DNA of 6,670 bases from positions 1-6,670 of the forward strand of contig DFYP01000205.1 in NCBI GenBank assembly GCA_002382645.1. The letters are read 5' to 3'. This DNA comes from Desulfovibrio sp. UBA4079 (lineage in GTDB: Bacteria; Desulfobacterota; Desulfovibrionia; Desulfovibrionales; Desulfovibrionaceae). This document shows positions 1-5,879 of the stretch, piece after piece; within the stretch, counting starts at the first letter, position 1, and each line of letters opens with the position of its first letter. The position numbers were made by a program, and so were the translations under genes. The notes under the pieces are model-generated. The model searched no databases and was not told the origin of the DNA. It worked only from the letters and a program-made list of their open reading frames with translations.

Positions 1-1369
1 CCAGGCCCTGGGCCGAGACGTTGGCGTTCTCGGGCGTGAGCAGCACCGCGGTCATCTGGTCCGGCCGCAGATACTCCCGCACCAGGCGGGTCAGTTCGCC
101 GCGGTCGGCGTTGCCCAGCTGGTAGAGGTAGTTGTCCTCGGCCCGCAGGCCGCCGCCCAGGAGCTGGAAATAGCCGAGCTTGGAGGCCAGGCCCGAGAGG
201 GTCTCCTTGGTCAGGAGCAGGGAATCCTCGATGTTGAGCCGGGCCCGGGACAGCTCGCGGCCGGTGAACCGGCCGGGGTTGAGGCCGGCCAGGTAGGCGG
301 CCAGCTCCTTCCAGAAGACCTCCACCTTGTCCCGGTCCAGTGTGGCGGTGATGTAGAACAGCCCGCCGCGCTCCAGGGTCATGGCCTGGCAGTCGATGTC
401 GTCCACCAGCCGGCGCTCGTACTTGAAGGTGCGGTAGAGCCGGGAGGTGTCGTCCCCGCCCAGGACCTGGGCCAGGAGGTCCAGGCCCGCGGCCTGGGCC
501 GCGCCCTGGTCCGGGATGGGGAAGGCCACGCCGAGATAGACCTTGTTCCACTTGCCCGGGATCACCGTGACCCGGGGGCCGTGGGTCTGGGGCAGGGGGA
601 AGGGCGTGGCCGGGGCCGCGGCCACGGTGTTGGCCAGCCCGCCGAGCAGGGCCTCGGCCTTGGCCACGACCGCGGCGGGATCGACCTTGCCGACCACGGA
701 GAGGAGCATGGAGCGGGGCTGGTAGTGTTCCGCGATGTAGGCGTGGATGTCCTGGTCCGTGACCTTGGACACGGTCTCGCGGAAGCCGATGATCGGCCAC
801 TCGTAGCTGGTGCCCTTGAATATCTGGCCCTGGAAGGCCTCGAACAGGCGGGAGGAGGGGGTGTCCTCGCCGCGGGCCAGCTCCGAGAGCACCACCTGCT
901 TCTCCGAGGCCAGCTCCTGGGGATCGATGCGGGCGTTGAGCGCCATGTCCGTGACCGTGTCCAGGCCCAGGCCCCAGTCCTTGTCCGGCACCTCCACGTA
1001 ATACATGGTGTAGTCGAAGCTGGTGGCCGCGTTCAGGTCGCCGCCCACGGACTCGATGGTCCGGGCCGCCTCGCCGGCGTCGAGCTTTTCCGTACCCTTG
1101 AAGACCATGTGCTCGAGCAGGTGGCTGATGCCCGCCTGGTCCGGCTTCTCGTAGGCCGAGCCCGTGCGCACATAGAGCCGCACGTTGGCCAGGGGGAAGC
1201 GGTCGTCGCGCTTGACCAGCACGGTGAGGCCGTTTTTCAGCTGGACCACGTGCGGCCCGTCGCCGGACAAGGCCGGGGTCTCGGCCGGGGCGGGCTTGGG
1301 CGCGCGCAACTGGGCGCAGCCCAGGGTCAGCAGCAGGATTCCGAACAAGAGCAGCGGAATGCGTCGCAT
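1..1369 (-). CDS. M16 family zinc metallopeptidase, putative lipoprotein (partial, C-terminus outside the window)
   Basis: The minus-strand reading frame is open from ATG at 1369-1367 to the left edge, giving 456 codons without a stop. An in-frame TAA lies four codons upstream of this ATG, so the start is well constrained; AAGGTG just upstream is a plausible ribosome site. Residues 1-18 look like a lipoprotein signal: two arginines, a Leu-rich stretch, then LTLGC with Cys18. The lipobox is acceptable but not ideal. The inverted zinc motif HLLEH is at His83, Glu86 and His87, and Glu163 lies 75 residues on, as expected for the third ligand of M16 enzymes (pitrilysin, processing peptidase). A second M16 domain starts near residue 200 (HYQPRSMLLSVVG), with the family-typical GGDDTSRLYR further on. 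By family it is a zinc endopeptidase acting on peptides; periplasmic anchoring is inferred from the signal. Whether it is a short (about 450 aa) or a double-length (about 900 aa) form cannot be decided here. Confidence 0.93.
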   Translation of the reverse strand, partial: MRRIPLLLFGILLLTLGCAQLRAPKPAPAETPALSGDGPHVVQLKNGLTVLVKRDDRFPLANVRLYVRTGSAYEKPDQAGISHLLEHMVFKGTEKLDAGEAARTIESVGGDLNAATSFDYTMYYVEVPDKDWGLGLDTVTDMALNARIDPQELASEKQVVLSELARGEDTPSSRLFEAFQGQIFKGTSYEWPIIGFRETVSKVTDQDIHAYIAEHYQPRSMLLSVVGKVDPAAVVAKAEALLGGLANTVAAAPATPFPLPQTHGPRVTVIPGKWNKVYLGVAFPIPDQGAAQAAGLDLLAQVLGGDDTSRLYRTFKYERRLVDDIDCQAMTLERGGLFYITATLDRDKVEVFWKELAAYLAGLNPGRFTGRELSRARLNIEDSLLLTKETLSGLASKLGYFQLLGGGLRAEDNYLYQLGNADRGELTRLVREYLRPDQMTAVLLTPENANVSAQGL

Positions 1370-1427
1370 GGATTCACCTTACTCCTGGTTGAGCCGGGCG
1401 CTTGACGCCCGTGGAAACGCAGCCTGG

Positions 1428-1456
1428 AAGATAATGCCGCCCGGGGTCCGGGGCAA
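1428..1456 (-). promoter_or_regulatory. Weak candidate promoter for the M16 peptidase gene
   Basis: On the minus strand TTGCCC (1456-1451) and TATCTT (1433-1428) are separated by 17 bases, a sigma70-like arrangement about 60 bases before the ATG. The -35 is poor and the surroundings are GC-rich. A small inverted repeat, GGGCG-N5-CGCCC at 1396-1410, lies in the presumed leader. This is suggestive only. Confidence 0.25.
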
Positions 1457-1464
1457 GGGCGGGA

Positions 1465-1493
1465 TTGACGGTTTCACATCATTGGTATATTGG
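1465..1493 (+). promoter_or_regulatory. Candidate sigma70 promoter of the GntR-transporter operon
   Basis: TTGACG at 1465-1470 is a good -35. The -10 is either TATATT at 1486-1491 (spacing 15) or TATTGG at 1488-1493 (spacing 17). This is the only AT-rich patch in a GC-rich region, and it sits directly before the regulator gene. The -10 and the presumed transcription start overlap the palindrome at 1488-1504, so a bound repressor would block polymerase. Confidence 0.5.
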
Positions 1494-1504
1494 TCCAACC
1501 AATA
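1488..1504. promoter_or_regulatory. FadR-type GntR operator palindrome
   Basis: The 17 bases TATTGGT-CCA-ACCAATA form a perfect inverted repeat with 7-base arms and a 3-base centre. The core ATTGGT-N3-ACCAAT matches the operator style known for the PdhR/LldR branch of FadR-type GntR proteins (TGGT-N3-ACCA). A further half-site ATTGGT is at 1481-1486. The palindrome covers the -10 region and lies four bases before the Shine-Dalgarno of the adjacent FadR-type gene, so negative autoregulation is the natural reading. The sequence match is seen directly; binding by this protein is inferred. Confidence 0.7.
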
Positions 1505-1522
1505 CATCAAGGAGACGAGCCC

Positions 1523-2269
1523 ATGCAGCCCCCCGTCCCGCTCCGGGACAGCTTCCGCCCGGCGGCCCGCCGCAGGCTCTCCGAGGAGATCCTGGGGCAG
1601 TTCCGCGAGCTCTTCCGCCAGGGCCGCCTGGGGCCGGGCGACCGCCTGCCCCCGGAACGGGAGCTGGCGCGCATCTTCGGGGTGTCCCGCACTTCCGTGC
1701 GCGAGGCCATGCGCGCCCTGGAAGAACAGGGCGTGCTGGTGAGCCGCCGGGGCGACGGCACCTATGTCTCGGACCCCGAGGCCGCGGCCTTTGAGCCGCC
1801 CCTGGCCGGGGCCGTGCGGGCCCAACGCCGCCGTCTGGCCGACATCTTCGCCTTCCGCCGGGCCGTGGAGCCCGAGGTGGCGGCCCTGGCCGCGGAGCAC
1901 GCCTCGGAGAGCGAGCTGCTCCGGCTGGAGGCCGTGCTGGCCGAACAGGAGGAGCGCCTGGGCCTGGGCCAGGACGAATCCGGCCTGGACGCGGAATTCC
2001 ACCGGCTCCTGGCCCGGGCCTGCCGCAACGGCGTGTTTTTGAGTGTGCTTTCCGGGGTCCAGGACGTGCTCGCCGAGACCCGCGCCGAGCCCCTGCGCAC
2101 CCCGTCCCGGCGCAAGGCCTCCCTGGAGTCCCACCGCCGCATCCTGGCCGCCCTGCGTAGCCGCGACCCCAAGGCCGCCCGGGCGGCCATGCGGGCCCAC
2201 CTGGCCGCTGCGGAGAAGGCCCTGCCGGGCGCCAGCCGCGTCCAACCCGCACCCTCACCCTCAACCTGA
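1523..2269 (+). CDS. FadR/FCD-type GntR family transcriptional regulator
   Basis: The protein is 248 aa, the usual size for the FadR subfamily. I chose ATG at 1523 because AAGGAG (1509-1514) precedes it by 8 bases. The upstream in-frame TTG at 1490 falls inside the operator and lacks such a site. Residues about 15-85 are the GntR winged helix: GDRLPPERELARIFGVSRTS, then VREAMRALEEQGV and the wing RRGDGTYV. Residues about 105-230 are the all-helical FCD ligand domain. Its four metal ligands can be placed at Asp156, His160, His204 and His226, with D-x3-H and H-x21-H spacing as in FCD proteins that bind a metal and sense small carboxylates. It is likely a dimeric cytoplasmic repressor released by an organic acid. 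The ligand is unknown: the family includes lactate, pyruvate and glycolate sensors. The transporter gene follows after 14 bases and is its most likely target. The C-terminal tail after about residue 235 is Pro/Ser-rich and probably disordered. Confidence 0.92.
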   Translation: MQPPVPLRDSFRPAARRRLSEEILGQFRELFRQGRLGPGDRLPPERELARIFGVSRTSVREAMRALEEQGVLVSRRGDGTYVSDPEAAAFEPPLAGAVRAQRRRLADIFAFRRAVEPEVAALAAEHASESELLRLEAVLAEQEERLGLGQDESGLDAEFHRLLARACRNGVFLSVLSGVQDVLAETRAEPLRTPSRRKASLESHRRILAALRSRDPKAARAAMRAHLAAAEKALPGASRVQPAPSPST

Positions 2270-2283
2270 CTGGAGAAACCTTC

Positions 2284-3081
2284 ATGCTTGCCTGGATCAT
2301 CTATGCCGCGCTCGGCCTGGTGGCCGGCGTCCTGGCCGGACTGCTCGGCGTGGGCGGCGGCATCGTCATCGTGCCCATGCTGAGCATCGCCTTCGACCTC
2401 CAGGGCCTGCCCTCCCAGTACATCCAGCACATGGCCCTGGGCACCTCCCTGGGCACCATCATGTTCACCTCCATCTCCAGCTTCCGGGCCCACCACAAGC
2501 ACGGGGCCGTGAACTGGAGCGTGGTCCGGCGCATCACCCTCGGCATCATCGTGGGCACCCTGGCCGGGTCCTGGGTGGCGGCCCAGCTCTCCACCCGCTT
2601 CCTCAAGGGCTTCTTCGCCGTGTTTTTGTTCTATGTGGCCACCCAGATGATCCTGAACATCAAGCCCAAGGGCGGCCGCCAGCTGCCGGGTCGGGTCGGG
2701 ATGTCCGCGGTGGGCGGGGGCATCGGCGTGGTCTCCAGCCTGGTGGGCATCGGCGGGGGCACCCTGTCCGTGCCCTTCATGGTCTGGTGCAACATGACCA
2801 TGCACAACGCCGTGGGCACCTCGGCGGCCATCGGCTTCCCCATCGCCGTGGCCGGGGCCGCGGGCTACCTCATCAACGGCCTCAAGGTGGCCGCGGACCT
2901 GCCGCCCATGAGCCTGGGCTTCCTCTATCTGCCCGCGCTCATCGGCATCGCCGTGACGAGCATCCTGACCGCGCCGCTGGGCGCGCGCATCGCCCACAAG
3001 CTGCCCGTGGCCCAGCTCAAGCGGGTCTTCGCCATTCTCCTCTACATCATGGGGGCGCGCATGGTCTGGACCCTGTTCTGA
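2284..3081 (+). CDS. TauE/SafE (TSUP) family membrane transporter
   Basis: The product is a 265-aa integral membrane protein of normal TSUP length. ATG 2284 has GGAG at 2272-2275, 8 bases upstream. The sequence shows the internal two-fold repeat of the family: GLLGVGGGIVIVPML at residues 19-33 is echoed by SLVGIGGGTLSVPFM at 152-166, and ALGTS (51-55) by AVGTS (176-180). Hydrophobic segments fill most of the chain, giving about eight membrane spans. Basic loops are visible around 67-84 (FRAHHKH, VVRR) and 127-137. Family members move sulfite, sulfonates such as taurine, sulfoacetate or isethionate, or organic acids, mostly as proton-coupled carriers or exporters. The substrate here cannot be read from sequence. 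Co-transcription with an FCD regulator suggests a small carboxylate or sulfonated carboxylate that is also the regulator's ligand; this is inference. Confidence 0.9.
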   Translation: MLAWIIYAALGLVAGVLAGLLGVGGGIVIVPMLSIAFDLQGLPSQYIQHMALGTSLGTIMFTSISSFRAHHKHGAVNWSVVRRITLGIIVGTLAGSWVAAQLSTRFLKGFFAVFLFYVATQMILNIKPKGGRQLPGRVGMSAVGGGIGVVSSLVGIGGGTLSVPFMVWCNMTMHNAVGTSAAIGFPIAVAGAAGYLINGLKVAADLPPMSLGFLYLPALIGIAVTSILTAPLGARIAHKLPVAQLKRVFAILLYIMGARMVWTLF

Positions 3082-3190
3082 CAGGCCGTTGAGAAATCCA
3101 CGCTAGCCGCGTTGCCTCAAAAAACTCCAACCGTCGCGTTGCTGAGCGGCCCGTGGAAAAGGATCGTCTCTACGGTCCGCTAACCCCTTT
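3082..3190. other. Non-coding block with an imperfect hairpin after the transporter gene
   Basis: I see no gene here; open frames through it lack ribosome sites and coding-like composition. The block is less GC-rich than its surroundings. The octamer CGCGTTGC occurs twice, at 3108-3115 and 3135-3142, 27 bases apart. AGCGGCCCGTGG (3145-3156) pairs with CTACGGTCCGCT (3170-3181) with one C/T mismatch and one G-T wobble, leaving a 13-base loop. The hairpin stands 9 bases before the terminator stem. It could be the 3' untranslated end of the transporter mRNA, a dispersed intergenic repeat, or a small RNA ending at the terminator. Nothing in the window decides between these. Confidence 0.4.
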
Positions 3191-3231
3191 CGGGGCCGCC
3201 GCTTTTTCCGAGGCGGCGGCCCCGCCCTTTT
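3191..3231 (+). terminator. Strong GC-rich hairpin, probable terminator of the GntR-transporter operon
   Basis: A perfect 12-bp stem pairs 3191-3202 (CGGGGCCGCCGC) with 3213-3224, around a 10-base loop starting with five Ts. It is followed by CCC and then TTTT (3228-3231), so the T tract is short and offset. A competing small hairpin, CCCC-TTTC-GGGG at 3184-3195, shares the GGGG of the main stem. The position between an operon end and the next promoter supports a terminator role. The weak T run lowers certainty. Confidence 0.65.
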
Positions 3232-3284
3232 CCCCGCTCCGACCCCCGCCCGCGATTTTTTACCTGCCAAGGCTCTCCGGTTGA

Positions 3285-3326
3285 TTGACAAAACAGTTTG
3301 CCTGGGTAAAAAACCCCCCATATCAT
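3285..3326 (+). promoter_or_regulatory. Two overlapping candidate promoters of the frdCAB operon
   Basis: TTGACA (3285-3290), a perfect -35 hexamer, is 16 bases from TAAAAA (3307-3312). A second pair, TTGCCT (3298-3303) and TATCAT (3321-3326, five of six matches to TATAAT), has the ideal 17-base spacing. Both lie 48-90 bases before the frdC start, in an AT-richer patch. I see no convincing FNR, CRP or Rex palindrome; TTGAT at 3281-3285 is at best a half-site. Confidence 0.55.
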
Positions 3327-3355
3327 TTCCAGTCTGGGGCTCACTTTCCGCATCT

Positions 3356-3371
3356 GTTCCGAGGAGGGAAC
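3356..3371 (+). promoter_or_regulatory. frdC ribosome binding site within a small hairpin
   Basis: AGGAGG (3362-3367), a full consensus Shine-Dalgarno, is 6 bases before ATG 3374 and decides that start. GTTCC (3356-3360) and GGAAC (3367-3371) are exactly complementary and would place most of the Shine-Dalgarno in a 6-base loop. This might expose or modulate it, but the stem is only five pairs. Confidence 0.6.
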
Positions 3372-3373
3372 CA

Positions 3374-4027
3374 ATGGGCATCGAGACCACCGTGTTCGCC
3401 GGACGGCCGACCAAGTGGGACGGCCTTCTGGACTGGCTCCAGATGCTGTCCGGGGCGTCGCTCATCCTGTTCATGTGGGCGCACATGCTCCTGGTGGCCA
3501 GCATCATCATCGGCCCCGGCGTGATGAACGCCATCGCCGGTTTCTTCGAGGCCACCGGGCTGGCCCAGGTGGGCGGCCCGCTCGTGTTCCTGCTCTTCCT
3601 GGGGCACTTCCTGCTGGCGGCCCGCAAGGTCCCGTTCCGCTTCGACCGCCAGAAGACCATCTGGGAGCACGCCACCATGCTGCGCCACCAGGACACCTGG
3701 CTCTGGCTCGTGCAGGTGGTCACGGCCATGATCATCCTGCTCATGGGCTCCATCCACATGTGGGTGGTGCTCACCGACCTGCCCATCACCGCGGCCAAGA
3801 GCGCGGCCCGCATCCAGGGCGGCTTCTGGCTGGCCTTTTTCCTGGTGCTCCTGCCCATGGTCGAGCTGCACGTGGGCATCGGGTTCTACCGCATCGGGGT
3901 CAAGTGGGGCGTGATCCGCGACCGTGAGCGCGGCAAGTTCAAGCGGGCCGAGAACATCCTGACCCTCACCTTCATCTGCATCGGCCTCCTGGCCCTGGCC
4001 AGGTTCTGGTTCCTGGCCGTCCATTAA
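3374..4027 (+). CDS. frdC: Fumarate reductase (quinol) di-heme cytochrome b subunit
   Basis: This 217-aa membrane anchor carries electrons between menaquinol and the catalytic FrdAB pair. ATG 3374 is chosen for the perfect upstream AGGAGG; the in-frame TTG at 3281 would put the protein start inside the promoter. Five hydrophobic segments are visible, near residues 22-46, 66-84, 107-134, 148-172 and 193-215, matching the five-helix, single-subunit, two-haem type of Wolinella rather than the FrdC/FrdD pair of E. coli. Likely axial histidines are His37, His78, His128 and His166. Their spacings (41, 50, 38) closely follow Wolinella His44, His93, His143 and His182. Glu59 lies 22 residues after the first His, like Wolinella Glu66 at the menaquinol site. 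Glu164 lies two before the last His, like Glu180 of the transmembrane proton pathway. It is somewhat shorter than the roughly 256-aa Wolinella protein. It is the first gene of the operon; its stop codon overlaps the Shine-Dalgarno of frdA. Confidence 0.95.
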   Translation: MGIETTVFAGRPTKWDGLLDWLQMLSGASLILFMWAHMLLVASIIIGPGVMNAIAGFFEATGLAQVGGPLVFLLFLGHFLLAARKVPFRFDRQKTIWEHATMLRHQDTWLWLVQVVTAMIILLMGSIHMWVVLTDLPITAAKSAARIQGGFWLAFFLVLLPMVELHVGIGFYRIGVKWGVIRDRERGKFKRAENILTLTFICIGLLALARFWFLAVH

Positions 4028-4037
4028 GGAGAAGACG

Positions 4038-5876
4038 ATGATCCAGACGGTCTATACCGACGTGCTCGTCATCGGAGCCGGCCTGGCCGGCGAACGCGCG
4101 GCCCTGGAATGCGCCGACGCCGGCCTGTCCACGGTCTGCCTGTCCATCGTCCCGGCCCGCCGCTCGCATTCCTCGGCCGCCCAGGGCGGCATGCAGGCGG
4201 CGCTGGGCAACTGCGCCATGGGCGAGGGCGACGGCCCGGACGTGCACTTCGCGGACACGGTCAAGGGCTCGGACTGGGGCTGCGACCAGGAGGTCGCCCG
4301 GCTGTTCGTGGACACCGCGCCCATCGAGATGCGCCGCCTGGCCTTCTGGGGCGTGCCCTGGAACCGCGTGGTCCCCGGCACCTCCAGCTACTTCAAGGGC
4401 GGCCAGAAGTTCGAGAAGATCGAGAAGCCCGAGAAGGAGGGCCTCATCACGGCCCGGGCCTTCGGCGGCACGGCCAAGTGGCGCACCTGCTACGTCTCCG
4501 ACGGCACCGGCCACTCCGTGCTGTTCACCATGGACAACCGCTGCGCCGAGCTCGGCGTGGAGGTCCACGACAAGACCGAGGCCATCGCGCTCATCCACGA
4601 CGGCCAGACCTGCTTCGGGGCCGTGGCCCGCTGCCTCAAGACCGGCGAGTTGCGCGTCTATCTGGCCAAGGCCACGATGATCGCCACCGGCGGCTTCGGC
4701 CGGATCTACCCGAACACCACCAACGCGGTGATCTGCGACGGCTCGGGCCACATCCCGGCCATCAACACCGGCGTGGTGCCCATGGGCAACATGGAGGCCG
4801 TGCAGTTCCACCCCACCGGCATCGTGCCCACGGACATCCTGGTCACCGAAGGCTGCCGCGGCGACGGCGGCACGCTCCTGGACGTGAACCAGGAACGCTT
4901 CATGCACATCTACGAGCCGGAAAAGGCCGAGCTGGCCTCCCGCGACGTGGTCAGCCGCTGGATGACCCACCACATCCGCCAGGGCAAGGGCGTGAAATCG
5001 CCGTACGGCGACCACCTCTGGCTGGACATCCGCCACCTGGGCGAGAAGCACATCACCGGCAAGCTCCGCGAGGTCTACGAGATCTGCACCTCGTTCCTGG
5101 GCATCAACCCGATCCACCAGCTCATCCCGGTGCGGCCCACCCAGCACTACAGCATGGGCGGCGTGCGCACCAACAAGGACGGCGCGGCCTACGGCCTCAA
5201 GGGCCTGTTCAGCGCCGGCGAGGCCGCCTGCTGGGACATGCACGGCTTCAACCGCCTGGGCGGCAACTCCCTGGCCGAGACCGTGGTGGCCGGCGGCATC
5301 GTGGGCCGCAAGATGGCCGAATACGCCCTGGGCGCCGAGGTCACCTTCAAGTCCACGGTCATCGACGGCGAGGCCAGGGCCCAGGAGGAGCGCATCAAGG
5401 CGCTCATCTCCGGGGCGAACGGCTCCCAGAACGTGTACAAGGTCCGCGCGGCCATGCAGGAGACCCTGAACAAGGGCGCCAACATCTTCCGCAACGGCCC
5501 GGACCTGGAGGCCTGCGTGGAAAGCCTCCAGGAGGTCCTGGAGCGGGCCCGCAAGGTGGGGCTCAAGTCCTCGGGCCTGGGCGCCAGCCCCGAGCTGGCC
5601 GCGGCCCTGAAGATCGAGGGCCAGGTCAAGATGGCCCTGATGGTCGCTTACGGCGCGCTCAAGCGCACCGAATCCCGCGGCAGCCACAACCGCGAGGACT
5701 TCCCGGCGCGCAACGACCGCGACTGGCTGGTGCGCACTCTGGCCACCTGGAAGAACCCCGCGGACACCCTGCCCACGCTGACCTACGAGGCCGCCACCCA
5801 GATCTTCGAGATCCCGCCGGGCGACCGCGGCTACGGCAAGTCGGAAGTCATCAGCGCCGAGAGCAAGAAGGAGTAA
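4038..5876 (+). CDS. frdA: Fumarate reductase flavoprotein subunit
   Basis: This 612-aa catalytic subunit interconverts fumarate and succinate on a covalently bound FAD, at the cytoplasmic face. ATG 4038 follows AAGGAG (4026-4031) by 6 bases. The Rossmann dinucleotide motif GAGLAG is at residues 13-18. His44 in SHSSAAQGG is the expected covalent FAD attachment site. Active-site residues line up with Wolinella FrdA: His258 in FHPTGIV, Arg302 in SRDVVSR (the proton-donating arginine), His370 in TQHYSMGGVRT and Arg406 in HGFNRLGGNS. The stretch GLFSAGEAACWDMHGFNR is strongly diagnostic of the FrdA/SdhA family. After about residue 430 the chain forms the helical C-terminal domain and ends in a charged tail (ESKKE). 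The direction in vivo cannot be read from the sequence. The two-haem anchor suggests menaquinone, so either fumarate respiration or energy-driven succinate oxidation is possible. No key residue is missing and there is no frameshift. Confidence 0.97.
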   Translation: MIQTVYTDVLVIGAGLAGERAALECADAGLSTVCLSIVPARRSHSSAAQGGMQAALGNCAMGEGDGPDVHFADTVKGSDWGCDQEVARLFVDTAPIEMRRLAFWGVPWNRVVPGTSSYFKGGQKFEKIEKPEKEGLITARAFGGTAKWRTCYVSDGTGHSVLFTMDNRCAELGVEVHDKTEAIALIHDGQTCFGAVARCLKTGELRVYLAKATMIATGGFGRIYPNTTNAVICDGSGHIPAINTGVVPMGNMEAVQFHPTGIVPTDILVTEGCRGDGGTLLDVNQERFMHIYEPEKAELASRDVVSRWMTHHIRQGKGVKSPYGDHLWLDIRHLGEKHITGKLREVYEICTSFLGINPIHQLIPVRPTQHYSMGGVRTNKDGAAYGLKGLFSAGEAACWDMHGFNRLGGNSLAETVVAGGIVGRKMAEYALGAEVTFKSTVIDGEARAQEERIKALISGANGSQNVYKVRAAMQETLNKGANIFRNGPDLEACVESLQEVLERARKVGLKSSGLGASPELAAALKIEGQVKMALMVAYGALKRTESRGSHNREDFPARNDRDWLVRTLATWKNPADTLPTLTYEAATQIFEIPPGDRGYGKSEVISAESKKE

Positions 5877-5879
5877 CCC

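Noticed and set aside
581..1405. A 274-codon plus-strand frame opposite the M16 peptidase gene
   Set aside because: The minus strand encodes the HxxEH zinc site and family motifs; the plus-strand product is low-complexity and resembles no protein family.
1396..1410. Inverted repeat GGGCG-CTTGA-CGCCC in the M16 leader as a regulatory hairpin
   Set aside because: Five-base G/C arms are expected by chance in sequence this GC-rich, and no other signal supports a role.
1490..1522. TTG at 1490 as the start of the GntR regulator
   Set aside because: It lies inside the palindrome and likely -10 region, has no Shine-Dalgarno, and would add residues not needed by the fold; ATG 1523 has an excellent site.
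1379..2245. A 288-codon minus-strand frame ending next to the M16 start, as if it were an upstream operon member
   Set aside because: It lies entirely opposite the GntR gene and the operator region, and its composition is that of an antisense shadow. Ending near the M16 start is a coincidence of the TAA upstream of that ATG.
1762..2997. A 411-codon minus-strand frame across the regulator and transporter genes
   Set aside because: It spans two well-supported plus-strand genes, is rich in His, Gly, Ala and Arg, and has no recognisable family or good ribosome site.
3304..3316. GGGT-AAAAA-ACCC inverted repeat in the frd promoter as an operator
   Set aside because: The arms are only four bases, and the A-rich centre is better explained as the -10 region or an AT-rich spacer.
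3281..3373. TTG at 3281 as the frdC start
   Set aside because: It overlaps the TTGACA promoter hexamer; ATG 3374 has a perfect AGGAGG 6 bases upstream and gives a normal FrdC N-terminus.
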